Assembly (NCBI GenBank): GCA_013359125.1
Contig: JABWCR010000019.1
Location: 1-64,000 of the forward strand
Direction of reading: 5' to 3'
DNA length: 64,000 nucleotides
Source: Armatimonadota bacterium
GTDB taxonomy: Bacteria > Armatimonadota > Fimbriimonadia > Fimbriimonadales > GBS-DC
The notes beneath the pieces are model-generated. The model was not told where the DNA came from. It was given only the letters and a program-made list of their open reading frames with translations, and made no database searches. Position 1 is the stretch's first letter; the number at the start of each line of letters is the position of its first letter. A program made the translations under genes and the position numbers. Shown here piece after piece: positions 52,697-61,806 of the stretch.

Positions 52697-53179
52697 TTGG
52701 AGATGTTGGGCATCGAACGGCTTAAGCCGAACGTTGGGCCGCAAATCGATCTCCAGCGGTTTGCAGACTCTGACTTGGCCATGCGGCTATATGGCGAAGT
52801 GGGGCGCGACTGGGCGTGGAACGACCGTTCGCACTGGGGCCTTGACGATTGGACCGCTCGCGTCGACCAGCCCGATGTCGAGTTCTATGCGGCCTATCGG
52901 GACGGAAAGACGGTCGGCTACTTTGAGTTGGAGCGGCAAGGCGAAGAGACGCAGATCGCTTACTTCGGACTTTTGCCCGAGTTCATCGGTCAGGGGTTGG
53001 GCGGATCGCTGTTGACCAAGGCGACCGAGACCGCGTTTGCCAATGGCGAGCGCAGAGTTTGGTTGCACACCTGCACGCTCGACGCTCCCGCCGCCCTGCC
53101 GAACTATCTGGCGCGCGGCTTTGTCGAGTTTAAGCGCGAGACTAAAATCATCGACGGCCAAGCAGAAAAATCAGGCTGA
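52697..53179 (+). CDS. GNAT-family N-acetyltransferase
   Basis: About 160 residues. The acetyl-CoA-binding loop reads FIGQGLGGSLLTKATETAF (Q/RxxGxG/A), with the preceding beta4 GYFELERQGEETQIAYFGLLPE and the terminal LPNYLARGFVEFK. The substrate is not predictable. The frame opens upstream of the cytochrome stop. I choose TTG 52697, with ATG 52703 as the alternative. Its end overlaps the convergent export gene by 32 bases. Confidence 0.78.
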   Translation: MEMLGIERLKPNVGPQIDLQRFADSDLAMRLYGEVGRDWAWNDRSHWGLDDWTARVDQPDVEFYAAYRDGKTVGYFELERQGEETQIAYFGLLPEFIGQGLGGSLLTKATETAFANGERRVWLHTCTLDAPAALPNYLARGFVEFKRETKIIDGQAEKSG

Positions 53180-54257
53180 TGACGGCGCCGACCACTTGGA
53201 CAATGTCGCCGACGTTTCTCTCCTTGGGGGCGCCGGGCACCATGACCGTGTCTCCCGCCTGAAGCGGTTCGTCCGTTCGACCGCCCTGCGCAATCTGCAT
53301 CACGTTAACATGGATCTTCTTTGTGCGCCGCCCCTCCGGCCTCTCAATCACGACCTTGTCCAACCGAGCGTCCTCTGCCGGCCCGCCGGCAGCATCCAAA
53401 GCCTGCGTAATGGTCATGCCTGCCGCGTGGTTGACGACGCCTGCATTGCGCACAGCTCCTCGCACAACGATAAAGGCTCTGGCGGCTCGAATGGGAACGA
53501 GCGCTTCGTCTCCCGGTCCGAGCGCAAGATCGCCGTCCTTTGCCAGATCAACCTCGGTGGCCGTGCCGTCCTTTCGCTTCAGGCGTATCTTGGTCGCATC
53601 GGCCTCCGACGTCGGTCCGCCAGCCTTTGCCACCGCGACGGCGAGCGTATCGCCTTCGGCCCACGGTTGAACGCCGGGACGCGCGACCGCACCAAGGATC
53701 ATGACCTTGTTCTCCTGCGGCCTCAGAGGCACGATGATCGTATCGCCATCTTGAAGCAGCGGATTCTGCGACTGGTCGCCGTCGGCCTTGAACTTAGCAA
53801 AGTTGACCCTTTTGGTCGCCCCCGAGGCCGCCTTGATCTCGATGGCGGTCAGATCGGCGTCTTCAAAAGGGGCGGCCGGTTCCAGAGCGTCTGCCAATCG
53901 GTCGGTGGGCTTGACCGTGCGTTTGCCGCTCGTTCGCACCGCCCCCTCGATCGTGATCGCTTTTGGCCCCGAGGTTGCCAGTTCTGCCTTCACGGTCGGC
54001 CGGGTGAAAAATCGCCCTTCTATCAGCAAGCGGGCAACCGTCTGCGCCAATTCGTCCAGGGTCAAACCTTCGGCCTTCACCATACCGATCAAAGGCAGCA
54101 TCAGATTGCCCGACTGGTTGACGACATAGACCCGAGAGAGGGAAGCGTCCTCTTCGACCGTGATCCGCACGGAATCGCCCGCTTTGAGCCGTTGTTGCGA
54201 CAGCGCGGGCAAGGCAACTGCCACAACCAACATCAGCGCCAAGAAAGTCCTTATCAT
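53148..54257 (-). CDS. Polysaccharide export protein (Wza-like, SLBB domains)
   Basis: A 369-residue secreted protein. After the signal peptide it has a Poly_export domain (KAGDSVRITVEEDASLS, NLMLPLIGMVKAEGLT), then several SLBB beta-grasp repeats (for example VMILGAVARPGVQPW and FIVVRGAVRNAGVVNHAAG), and ends in a hydrophobic helix (IVQVVGAVISLIFLLG) before RR. The C-terminal helix may be the outer-membrane segment, as in Wza. No lipobox is seen. It is downstream of gatB and the DUF1444-like gene. Confidence 0.85.
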   Translation of the reverse strand: MIRTFLALMLVVAVALPALSQQRLKAGDSVRITVEEDASLSRVYVVNQSGNLMLPLIGMVKAEGLTLDELAQTVARLLIEGRFFTRPTVKAELATSGPKAITIEGAVRTSGKRTVKPTDRLADALEPAAPFEDADLTAIEIKAASGATKRVNFAKFKADGDQSQNPLLQDGDTIIVPLRPQENKVMILGAVARPGVQPWAEGDTLAVAVAKAGGPTSEADATKIRLKRKDGTATEVDLAKDGDLALGPGDEALVPIRAARAFIVVRGAVRNAGVVNHAAGMTITQALDAAGGPAEDARLDKVVIERPEGRRTKKIHVNVMQIAQGGRTDEPLQAGDTVMVPGAPKERNVGDIVQVVGAVISLIFLLGRR

Positions 54258-54263
54258 GATTGC

Positions 54264-55046
54264 TTACTCCTCCTCGGAATCGGGTCTGAACTCGCCAATG
54301 ATCTGGATGCCTTCGTCGGAAACCTCGAACACTTCCGTGGTCAAGCAGAACGGCGAACTCTCATGCTCGTTGACTGCGGGATAGCCTAATACGCTCACAT
54401 CGTCCTTGGCATCGATCATCAGCACAAAATCCTGTGCGGGGGCTATGGCAACGATCGGCCAGCCGATCTTGTCTTTGACAAACTCCTTGAGGCCTGAGGC
54501 GGCAAGGTACCCTGCCTTTTCGAGCGAATCGGTGCTGAAATACCACATCTTGACGCCCTTCAGTTCGGTCGATTCGATCCCGTTTTCCGCCATACGACGG
54601 TTTGAGTTGGAGTCGGCAATCGCCCATGCTTCCTCGGGATCGACGCCCCATCCTGCAAGCATCTTGTCGGTTACGAATCGCCATGAATCGCCATCGTCCG
54701 GAACGATGCCCAGAATCTGCGCGACCGTGTTGCCGATAGGCTTACAGGGATGATCGGGCAAGATCGTGTCTTGTCTTTCCAAGCCCAGCACGAGCGCAGT
54801 CTTGGCCTCGTCCCATGTCGAGTACCTATCCGTCCCAGGCGTAAACTTTTGGATGAACCGGACGGCGACTTCAGGATTCGGGTCCTCGCCGAACGATCTC
54901 CGCAACGCTTCGTAACGAATAGCGCCATGGAACTCTCCCATCTTGTACCGGCATTCCTCTTCGGTAATCTCGATCACGGTGGCGCCTTGCGATTCGAGAG
55001 CCTCTTGCATGACTTCCCTGAGCAGGGTTTCGTTCAGATCGGTCAT
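54264..55046 (-). CDS. DUF1444-like cytosolic protein
   Basis: A 260-residue acidic protein with no signal peptide or membrane segment. Its layout, with an N-terminal helical region then [32 protein letters not shown] and [16 protein letters not shown], resembles the DUF1444/YtpQ family of unknown function. It is ATGA-coupled to gatB upstream and six bases from the export gene downstream. No mechanistic role can be inferred. Confidence 0.65.
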   Translation of the reverse strand: MTDLNETLLREVMQEALESQGATVIEITEEECRYKMGEFHGAIRYEALRRSFGEDPNPEVAVRFIQKFTPGTDRYSTWDEAKTALVLGLERQDTILPDHPCKPIGNTVAQILGIVPDDGDSWRFVTDKMLAGWGVDPEEAWAIADSNSNRRMAENGIESTELKGVKMWYFSTDSLEKAGYLAASGLKEFVKDKIGWPIVAIAPAQDFVLMIDAKDDVSVLGYPAVNEHESSPFCLTTEVFEVSDEGIQIIGEFRPDSEEE

Positions 55047-56482
55047 TGTGAAAGTTCTCTCTTCAAAGCCTCTTCGATAGCCTGCGGGTTGGCGCGACCG
55101 CGGGTCTCTTTCATGGCTTGGCCCTTTAAGAAACCCATGGCGGTCTCTTTGCCGTTGCGATAGTTGGCCGCCGCGTCTGGGTTAGCCTCGATGACCTTTC
55201 GCGCAATGGCGACAAGAGCGTCGTTGTCGGCAATCTGGGTCAGGCCCTCGCGCTGGACGATTGCAGACGGCAAGTCGCCCGTCGCAAAGGCCTCTGCAAA
55301 CACATCCTTGGCGACGCGACCGGTGATCGCGTTCGATTCGATCAGTTTTATCAGCTCGACCAGGTGGTTGGGGGTCGCCTTGGCGGCGTCGATAAGAACC
55401 CCCGTCTCGTTGAGTTTGGCCGCCAGATCGCCCGTGATCCAGTTGGCGGCGGTCTTTGCATCCGCCCCAAGAGCGATGCAGGCCTCGAAATACTCCGCGG
55501 TCGCTCGGTCGGCGGTCAGCACGCCGGCATCGTAGGCCGAAAGCGCGTACTCGCTCTGATAGCGCTCGAGTTTGGCCAGCGGCAGCTCGGGCAAGGTCGA
55601 ACGAATCTCCTCGATCCATTCGGACGTGATTCTGATAGGCGTCAAATCCGGCTCGGGGAAATAGCGGTAGTCCTGCTCGTGCTCTTTGACCCGCATCACA
55701 AAACTGTTTCCGAGGGCCTCGTTCCACCCTCGCGTTTCTTGGATTATCCTGCCGCCTGCCTTGAGTTCGGCAATCTGTCGCTCGATCTCGTATTCGATCC
55801 CTCGCTGCACGGACCGGAAAGAGTTTAAGTTCTTGAGTTCGGTCTTTACGCCATACTCCGACGAGCCGAACGGACGAACGCTGATATTGGGTTCGCAACG
55901 GAGCTGGCCGGCCTCCATTCTCGCTTCGCTCGCTCCGATATAGGTCAAAATCGCCCGGAGTTGGACCAGGTACTCCTTGGCCTCTTCTGCGTTCTCGATG
56001 TCGGGCGGAAACTCGGTTACAATCTCCATCAATGGCATGCCGCACCGGTTAAAATCGACCTCGCTTTCGCCGGGAATCAGGTGCAAGAGCTTCCCCGTGT
56101 CCTCTTCCAGATGAACGCGGCGAATATGGATCTTCTTTTTGCCGTTTGCTGTCGGGATTTCCAGCCAGCCGTGCTGTCCGATAGGATGCAAGTCGCCGTA
56201 TTGCGAGATTTGGTAGCCCTTTGGAAGATCCGGGTAGAAGTAGTTCTTGCGATAAAACTCGGTCAACGGAGCGATCTGGCAGTTAAGGGCAAGGGAGGTT
56301 CGGATAACGTGCTCAACGGCGCGCTTGTTCGCGATGGGCAGGGCCCCAGGCAGGCCCAGGCAAACCGGACAGACGTTCGTGTTGGGCTTTTCGCCAAACG
56401 ATGTCGGGCAGGCGCAGAACATTTTGCTCTTGGTTAAGAGCTGGGCGTGCACCTCCATGCCGACGCTGCCGACATATTCCAT
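55043..56482 (-). CDS. gatB: Aspartyl/glutamyl-tRNA amidotransferase subunit B
   Basis: A 479-residue subunit of the GatCAB complex, which amidates Glu-tRNA(Gln) or Asp-tRNA(Asn). The cradle domain has [19 protein letters not shown], a zinc-type cysteine set (CACP ... [12 protein letters not shown]), [16 protein letters not shown] and [13 protein letters not shown]. The C-terminal YqeY-like tail is also present. A TAGAAT box seven bases before the ATG suggests a leaderless mRNA. gatA and gatC are not in the window. Confidence 0.95.
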   Translation of the reverse strand: MEYVGSVGMEVHAQLLTKSKMFCACPTSFGEKPNTNVCPVCLGLPGALPIANKRAVEHVIRTSLALNCQIAPLTEFYRKNYFYPDLPKGYQISQYGDLHPIGQHGWLEIPTANGKKKIHIRRVHLEEDTGKLLHLIPGESEVDFNRCGMPLMEIVTEFPPDIENAEEAKEYLVQLRAILTYIGASEARMEAGQLRCEPNISVRPFGSSEYGVKTELKNLNSFRSVQRGIEYEIERQIAELKAGGRIIQETRGWNEALGNSFVMRVKEHEQDYRYFPEPDLTPIRITSEWIEEIRSTLPELPLAKLERYQSEYALSAYDAGVLTADRATAEYFEACIALGADAKTAANWITGDLAAKLNETGVLIDAAKATPNHLVELIKLIESNAITGRVAKDVFAEAFATGDLPSAIVQREGLTQIADNDALVAIARKVIEANPDAAANYRNGKETAMGFLKGQAMKETRGRANPQAIEEALKRELSQ

Positions 56483-56489
56483 CCGCCCG

Positions 56490-56495
56490 ATTCTA
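56490..56495 (-). promoter_or_regulatory. -10 box TAGAAT for leaderless gatB
   Basis: On the minus strand TAGAAT ends seven bases before the ATG at 56482. It is back to back with the rpmB promoter. Confidence 0.55.
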
Positions 56496-56508
56496 CCTAA
56501 GCGCCGGG

Positions 56509-56514
56509 TATACT
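56509..56514 (+). promoter_or_regulatory. -10 box TATACT for rpmB
   Basis: TATACT is followed by a leader of about 25 bases that holds GCGGAGGGG before the ATG at 56545. This is a conventional leadered start. Confidence 0.45.
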
Positions 56515-56544
56515 AACCGTCCGAACATTTAGCGGAGGGGCAGC

Positions 56545-56763
56545 ATGGCACGAGTTTGCGACATTTGCGGCAAAGGCAACCAATTTGGACAGAACATAAG
56601 ACACCGACACTCGGGAGCATGGAAGTTTCGAGCGCCGCGCACCAAGCGCACATGGCTGCCGAACCTTCAAAGCGCCCGAGTTTTGCTGGCGAACGGCGCG
56701 GCCAAAAGACTCAAAGTCTGCACCTCTTGTCTGAAAAAGGGCAAGATCGTTCGCGCCATTTAG
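56545..56763 (+). CDS. rpmB: 50S ribosomal protein L28
   Basis: A 72-residue ribosomal protein with the L28 signature ARVCDICGK at the start and RHSGAWKFRAPRTKR. Four cysteines (5, 8, 59, 62) make the zinc-ribbon (C+) form of the protein. It is followed after three bases by murB. Confidence 0.95.
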   Translation: MARVCDICGKGNQFGQNIRHRHSGAWKFRAPRTKRTWLPNLQSARVLLANGAAKRLKVCTSCLKKGKIVRAI

Positions 56764-56766
56764 AGA

Positions 56767-57744
56767 ATGACTCCACAACCGTACGACCGACTGGTCGAAC
56801 GGATTCGGTCTCCCCATAGGCTGCTGCGCGACGAGCCTATGTCGAAACACAGCGCATTGAGGGTCGGCGGCCCCGCCGACCTTTTTTATCAGGCAACCGA
56901 CCTGGATGAGTTTGCCGAACTAACGGCCACTGCGCAACAACTGAACATCCCGATCTTCGTCATCGGGCACGGAAGCAACATCCTGGTCAGCGACAAAGGA
57001 GTGCGAGCGCTGGTCATCTATAACGGCTGCGAGAAGATTGTGCCGGGAGAGGAGTCTTACGCCGAAACAGGGGCGCCGTTCAAGGAAGTGTTCCTCAAGA
57101 ACGCGCAAGCAGGATTGAGCGGACTGGAGTTTGCAGTGGGCATCCCCGGCACCCTGGGCGGAGCGCTCGTCAGCAATGCCGGCGCTTATCGCAAAAATAT
57201 CGCCGATCTGCTGATCGACTTGCAAGTAGTCTATCAAGGAGAACGGCTGACCGTCTCGCCCGACTGGATGCAGTTCTCTTACCGAGACAGTCGGCTGAGA
57301 CAGAATCCGGCTCTGCCCATCGCGCTCTTAGCGGTCAGGATGAAGCTGGCGCCAAGGGATACGCGCAAGATTTTTGCCGAAGCCCGAGAGTACCAACGGC
57401 GCAGAATCCTCAGCCAGCCGCCCGGCCCGAGCGTCGGAAGTTTCTTCAAGAACGTCTACGACAACGCGCTGGCCGAGAAGATTGTCGAACTGCCCGAGGG
57501 CCATAAAGCCGCAGGCGTAGTGCCCGCAGGCTACTTGATCCAAGCGTGCGGATTGAAAGGCCTGCGATTGGGGGGAGCGGGCTTTAGCGGAAAGCACGCC
57601 AACTTCATCCTCAACTTTGGCGGCGCGACAGCCAGCGAGATCAAGAAACTGGCTTCGATGGCCAAGAAGGCCGTTTATGACAAGTTTGGGGCAATGCTGG
57701 AAGAAGAAGCCCTCTACGTGGGCGAAGAAGACGAACAGCCATAA
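56767..57744 (+). CDS. murB: UDP-N-acetylenolpyruvoylglucosamine reductase
   Basis: A 325-residue FAD enzyme that reduces UDP-GlcNAc-enolpyruvate to UDP-MurNAc in peptidoglycan synthesis. FAD-binding stretches are IGHGSNILVSDKG and FAVGIPGTLGGALVSNAGAY. The active-site serine is in PPGPSVGSFFKN and the C-terminal GGAGFSGKHANFI motif is present. The SGKH sequence and the single short loop fit a type II MurB. Confidence 0.93.
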   Translation: MTPQPYDRLVERIRSPHRLLRDEPMSKHSALRVGGPADLFYQATDLDEFAELTATAQQLNIPIFVIGHGSNILVSDKGVRALVIYNGCEKIVPGEESYAETGAPFKEVFLKNAQAGLSGLEFAVGIPGTLGGALVSNAGAYRKNIADLLIDLQVVYQGERLTVSPDWMQFSYRDSRLRQNPALPIALLAVRMKLAPRDTRKIFAEAREYQRRRILSQPPGPSVGSFFKNVYDNALAEKIVELPEGHKAAGVVPAGYLIQACGLKGLRLGGAGFSGKHANFILNFGGATASEIKKLASMAKKAVYDKFGAMLEEEALYVGEEDEQP

Positions 57745-57745
57745 T
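57740..57745 (+). promoter_or_regulatory. -10 box CATAAT inside the end of murB
   Basis: CATAAT overlaps the murB stop and ends eight bases before the ATG at 57754. Confidence 0.45.
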
Positions 57746-57753
57746 CTAGATCG

Positions 57754-58521
57754 ATGCCATCCGAACCCCGAAGCTACCTGATCGATATGGACGGCGTGTT
57801 GGTTCATGGCCGTACCCCGATTCCGGGCGCGAAGGAGTTCTTAGCTAAGCTCAAGGCGGGAGGCCATCGATTTCTTGTCCTGACCAACAATCCGCGCTAC
57901 ACGCCTGGAGACCTTTCCTATCGCCTCGGCGCTGGCGGATTGGACGTGCCGGCCAGTCAGATTTTCACCTCGGCTATGGCGATGGCGCTCTTTCTCAAAA
58001 GCCAGCGGCCGAGCGGCACCGTGTTTGCGATCGGCGACAGCGGCCTGACTTCGGCGCTGCACGAGGCCGGTTACATCCTGACCGATCACCATCCCGACTA
58101 CGTAGCGCTGGGCGAGACCGATTCGTTCGACATGGCGCTCATCACCAAGGCCATTCGCTTGGTCAAGGCTGGCTCGCGCTTTGTGGCGACCAATCCCGAT
58201 CCTTCTGGGCCGGCGGAGGCGGGCATTGTGCCGGCCTGCGGCGCGGTCGCGGCCATGATTCAAACGGCCTCGGGCGTCGCGCCGTTCTTTGTGGGCAAGC
58301 CAAACCCTTTGATGATGCGGATGGCGCTGAACTATATCGGCGCGCACAGCGAGAACACCACCATGATCGGCGACCGGATGGACACGGACATTATCGCCGG
58401 AGTTGAGACGGGCTTAGAGACGGTGCTGGCGCTGACGGGCATCGCCACTCGAGAGGACGCGCTCCGCTACCCCTTCCTGCCGACCCGCATCATAGAGTCG
58501 ATCGCCGAGTTAGACCCGTAG
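57754..58521 (+). CDS. HAD-superfamily (IIA, NagD-like) phosphatase
   Basis: A 255-residue cytosolic hydrolase. Motif I is DMDGVLVHG with the nucleophile Asp11, motif II is TNNPR, Lys is in GKPNPLM and motif IV is [11 protein letters not shown]. The C2-type cap lies between. Relatives dephosphorylate nucleotides and sugar phosphates. Confidence 0.9.
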   Translation: MPSEPRSYLIDMDGVLVHGRTPIPGAKEFLAKLKAGGHRFLVLTNNPRYTPGDLSYRLGAGGLDVPASQIFTSAMAMALFLKSQRPSGTVFAIGDSGLTSALHEAGYILTDHHPDYVALGETDSFDMALITKAIRLVKAGSRFVATNPDPSGPAEAGIVPACGAVAAMIQTASGVAPFFVGKPNPLMMRMALNYIGAHSENTTMIGDRMDTDIIAGVETGLETVLALTGIATREDALRYPFLPTRIIESIAELDP

Positions 58522-58522
58522 G

Positions 58523-58528
58523 TATAAT
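58523..58528 (+). promoter_or_regulatory. -10 box TATAAT for a leaderless GTG start
   Basis: A perfect TATAAT ends seven bases before GTG 58536, with no room for a ribosome-binding site. Confidence 0.6.
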
Positions 58529-58535
58529 CGCCATC

Positions 58536-59789
58536 GTGAAGCATCTTCCAATCCTGCTCGCGCTCTTTGCGTTCGTCGTCTGCCAGGATCGCGCTCAAAT
58601 AGAGCGGCGAGAGACGTTCGAGATCGTCTGGAGCCGCGTCAACGACAAATTCTACGATCTGACCTTCAACGGCGTCGATTGGAACAAAGTCAAGACCGAC
58701 TACGCGCCTAAGGTGGAGCAGGTCAAGGACGATGCCGAGTTCTACGCCCTGATGACGCAGATGCTGGGCGAGCTGAACGCGTCGCACTTTGGGATCATCG
58801 GGCCGGGAGCCATCGACATTGACGAGGTGATGTCGCGCAAGGGCGATGGCGAAACGGGGCTTGTAGTAAGAGACATTGGCGGCAAAGCCGTAGTTGCGCA
58901 AGTGGCTGACGGATCGGCGGCCGAAAAAGCCGGAATCAAGCCAGGATTTGAAATCGTCAAGATCGATTCGTCTGAAGTGGCTAGGCTAAGAGAACGGCTC
59001 TATACGCGCAAAGAACGAGAACCGATTCTAAAGTTCTTGTTCGCCATGGCGATCGAGAGCCGAATGTCAGGAAAGACGGGCGACAAGATCGAGTTGGAGT
59101 GCATCGACCTCTCTGGCGTTTCAAAGACCATCGAGATCGAATTGCAGAGGCCAAGAGGCGAACTGGTGCGCTTTGCCGAGCTTCCCCCAATACGCGCCAT
59201 TCATGAGAGCAAGAAACTCCCCAACGGCATGGGCTATGTCCGATTCAACATCTTTCTGATGCCGCTGCTAGAGCCGGTCAAAAAAGCCATCGCCGAGCAC
59301 AGCGCCGCTTCTGGACTGATCATCGACTTGCGCGGCAACATGGGCGGATTGGGCGCGATGGCGATGCCGATCGCCGGAATGCTGTTCAAGGAACGCAAAG
59401 AGCTGGGCGCCATGAAGATGCGCACTGGCGAGATTCGGTTTCTGGCTTATCCTCAGGAGCAATACTACGGCGGCCCTGTTGCGATCTTGGTCGACGAAAC
59501 CTCGGCCAGCACATCGGAGATACTGGCCGCAGGACTGCAGGAGTTGAGCCGGGCGATCGTAGTCGGCAACCCTTCTGCCGGGGCGGTGCTGCCATCGGTC
59601 GTGGAGCGACTGCCCAATGGCGCCCGGCTGCAGTATGCTTTCGCCGATTTCCGAACCCCTAAAGGCGTGCTTTTAGAGGGAAAGGGCGTAAAGCCAGATG
59701 TAGTAGTAAACCTAACCAAGGAATCGCTTTCGAGCGGCAAAGACCCCGTGCTCGAGGCGGCTATCGAAGCGCTGTCCAAGAAACAATAG
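58536..59789 (+). CDS. Secreted S41-family (tail-specific) peptidase
   Basis: 417 residues with a signal peptide (MKHLPILLALFAFVVCQ). An N-terminal helical region is followed by a PDZ domain (DIGGKAVVAQVADGSAAEKAGIKPGF, key part GSAAEKAGIKPG) and the catalytic core LIIDLRGNMGG and DETSASTSEILAAGL with the active-site Ser. The classic catalytic Lys context (GxxTxGK) reads VGNPSAGAV, so the Lys is absent as in some other S41 branches. It starts at GTG. The OM lipoprotein-like gene follows 11 bases later. Confidence 0.85.
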   Translation: MKHLPILLALFAFVVCQDRAQIERRETFEIVWSRVNDKFYDLTFNGVDWNKVKTDYAPKVEQVKDDAEFYALMTQMLGELNASHFGIIGPGAIDIDEVMSRKGDGETGLVVRDIGGKAVVAQVADGSAAEKAGIKPGFEIVKIDSSEVARLRERLYTRKEREPILKFLFAMAIESRMSGKTGDKIELECIDLSGVSKTIEIELQRPRGELVRFAELPPIRAIHESKKLPNGMGYVRFNIFLMPLLEPVKKAIAEHSAASGLIIDLRGNMGGLGAMAMPIAGMLFKERKELGAMKMRTGEIRFLAYPQEQYYGGPVAILVDETSASTSEILAAGLQELSRAIVVGNPSAGAVLPSVVERLPNGARLQYAFADFRTPKGVLLEGKGVKPDVVVNLTKESLSSGKDPVLEAAIEALSKKQ

Positions 59790-59800
59790 GAGAAAAAGAG

Positions 59801-60556
59801 ATGAGAAGACACGTGTTCGTACTGTGGTTCGCCCTTTTGGGCTTGAGCGCAGGCGCCCAGACGCCGACCGTCGAGTCGATAATGGACAAGTATATAGAAG
59901 CCTCTGGCGGCCGCGAGGCGATGCAGGCGGTTAAGTCGATGCGCTTAAGCGGCAAACTCACCATCAAAAATCAAGGCATAACCGGCGCGATGGAAATCTC
60001 GTTCAAAGCGCCCAACAAAGTTTTCGTCAAGCAGGACATCACGGGCATCGGCTCGGTTCAGCAGGGCTTTGACGGCAAGACAGGATGGGCGCAGGATCCC
60101 TTCTCTGGCCTGCGCGATCTAGAGGGCGCCGAGTTGGAAGCCCTGAAGCGGGAAGCCTCGCTGGAATCGGCTCTCAACTGGAAGCAGCACTTTAAGAAGT
60201 GGGAGTATCTTGGCGAAGAGAGCGTGAAGGATAAGAAGGCCCACAAGGTTTCGTTCGAACCAAAAGTCGGCAAGCCCGTCGTCAAGTTCTTCGATGTCGA
60301 ATCGGGCCAGTTGATCCGTCAGGACGGCTGGAGCGAGAGTCCGATGGGCGAGGTGCCGGTTTCGACCTACCTAAGCGACTATCGCAAGGAGGGCAACATA
60401 ACCATGCCCTTCAAGATGACCGCTTCGATGGCGCAGGTCGAGATCGAAATTCAGTTCAGCAAACTGGAGACGAACATTGGCATCGAAGACAAGATCTTTG
60501 TCAGGCCTGGCGGAGCGCCAAAGGACACAGAGGACAAGCCGCTGTCGCTGAAGTAA
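59801..60556 (+). CDS. Outer-membrane lipoprotein-sorting-like (LolA/LolB-fold) protein
   Basis: 251 residues with a signal peptide (to about AGAQ) and AGGAG before the ATG. The pattern MDKYIEASGGREAMQAVKSMRLSG and then YRKEGNITMPFKM is typical of proteins related to the LolA fold that occur next to secreted peptidases. No lipobox is seen. It may bind a hydrophobic ligand in the periplasm. Confidence 0.75.
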   Translation: MRRHVFVLWFALLGLSAGAQTPTVESIMDKYIEASGGREAMQAVKSMRLSGKLTIKNQGITGAMEISFKAPNKVFVKQDITGIGSVQQGFDGKTGWAQDPFSGLRDLEGAELEALKREASLESALNWKQHFKKWEYLGEESVKDKKAHKVSFEPKVGKPVVKFFDVESGQLIRQDGWSESPMGEVPVSTYLSDYRKEGNITMPFKMTASMAQVEIEIQFSKLETNIGIEDKIFVRPGGAPKDTEDKPLSLK

Positions 60557-60559
60557 GAT
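60554..60559 (+). promoter_or_regulatory. -10-like box TAAGAT for the FecCD permease gene
   Basis: TAAGAT overlaps the preceding stop and ends six bases before the ATG at 60566. Confidence 0.35.
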
Positions 60560-60565
60560 AGAAAC

Positions 60566-61561
60566 ATGGCCAGCCGCCGCGCGCTGTTCGCCGGAGTAGC
60601 CGCGCTGACTGGCTTGAGCCTTCTCGCCTCGCTGACGATCGGGGATCAACCCATCCCGGTCGGCGACGTGTGGCGGGCCATTGTCGAGCGGGGCGGCGAC
60701 GATCCAAACTTGGCCATTGTTTGGGAACTTCGGGCGCCCCGCGCGCTGCTGGCTTTGCTGGCCGGACTTGCGCTGGGAGCGGTCGGTGCGGCGTTTCAAG
60801 GCGTATTCCGCAACGCTTTGGCCGATCCATACATTACGGGCGTCTCGTCGGGCGCGGCGCTAGGCGCGGCCAGCGCGACCTTGCTTGGATGGGCAGAATC
60901 GTGGTCGCGACAGGGCACAATGGGGATTGCTTTTCTCTCCGCGTTGGCGACGCTTCTGGTGGTTGCGGCCATCGCGCGCCGCGGCGGGTCGCTCGATCCC
61001 AACTCCTTTCTTCTGGCGGGCATCGCGCTTGGATCGACGCTGTGGGCCGCCATAACGGTGATCGTGCTGTGGTCGGGACAGGACTACAGCCGGGTTATCT
61101 ATTGGCTGATGGGCGGGTTTTCGAGCGCGGACTGGTCGATGGCAATCGCATCCCTGCCTCTTGCGTTTCTGAGCGTTCTCGCCTTGCTGATGGTCGCCGG
61201 CCAGATCAACGTCTATTCGTTAGGCAACGACACGGCTCAACACTTGGGGGTCGATCTGGAGCGCCTAAAGTGGATCGCCTTAGGAGCGGGATCGCTTGCG
61301 GTCGCTGCGGTGGTCTCCTTCTGCGGCATTATCGGGTTCGTCGGTTTGATTGCGCCTCATGCGGCCAGACGACTAGTCGGAGCGGACCATCGCAGCGTCA
61401 TGCCCTTAGCCGCGATGTTGGGCGGCATCGGATTGATCTGGGCGGACTGCGCGGCCAGAACGATCGCAAGGCCTGCGGAACTGCCGGTCGGCGCGCTGAC
61501 CGCGCTGATCGGCGCGCCGTTGTTTATTGTGCTGTTGATGAGACGAAACAGGCACGATTGA
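60566..61561 (+). CDS. FecCD/BtuC-type ABC transporter permease
   Basis: A 331-residue membrane protein with about nine or ten helices. Family blocks are RAPRALLALLAGLALGAVGAAFQG (key Arg-Ala-Pro-Arg), LADPYITGVSSGAALGA and FCGIIGFVGLIAPHAARRLVG. Such permeases import siderophores, haem or cobalamin. No ATPase, binding protein or TonB receptor gene is next to it, so it is an orphan in this window. Confidence 0.9.
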   Translation: MASRRALFAGVAALTGLSLLASLTIGDQPIPVGDVWRAIVERGGDDPNLAIVWELRAPRALLALLAGLALGAVGAAFQGVFRNALADPYITGVSSGAALGAASATLLGWAESWSRQGTMGIAFLSALATLLVVAAIARRGGSLDPNSFLLAGIALGSTLWAAITVIVLWSGQDYSRVIYWLMGGFSSADWSMAIASLPLAFLSVLALLMVAGQINVYSLGNDTAQHLGVDLERLKWIALGAGSLAVAAVVSFCGIIGFVGLIAPHAARRLVGADHRSVMPLAAMLGGIGLIWADCAARTIARPAELPVGALTALIGAPLFIVLLMRRNRHD

Positions 61562-61565
61562 CTCT

Positions 61566-61793
61566 TTACTTTTGATCGACATAGAGCCTCTTGATCTTGA
61601 TCCATCGGGCGCGGACCGCTTCGACTTCCCGATCGTCCGCTTGCAGTCCCAAGCTCTTTGCAAAATGGAGGAGTTGATCGAGCGCCCGGATCTTTTCTTG
61701 AGGCGTCATGGCCTTAAGCTCTTCGGCGCGAATCTCGGCCGCCGCGGCAAAACCCGCTCGCCGCCTTCGTGCCAATTCTGGATCGATCTTCAC
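61566..61793 (-). CDS. Small hypothetical protein, 75 aa
   Basis: A charged, helical protein (AAEIRAEELKAMTPQEKIRALDQLL) with a C-terminal RWIKIKRLY. It lies 13 bases after the ankyrin gene and reads well as a real gene. The pattern resembles small proteins of unknown function found widely. I cannot name it. Confidence 0.6.
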   Translation of the reverse strand: MKIDPELARRRRAGFAAAAEIRAEELKAMTPQEKIRALDQLLHFAKSLGLQADDREVEAVRARWIKIKRLYVDQK

Positions 61794-61806
61794 GATCGAA
61801 TGGTAC

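Noticed and set aside
53037-54389. 450-residue open frame on the plus strand opposite the polysaccharide export gene
   Set aside because: It has no recognisable domain, a basic low-complexity composition and no ribosome-binding site. The minus strand encodes a clear Wza-like protein.
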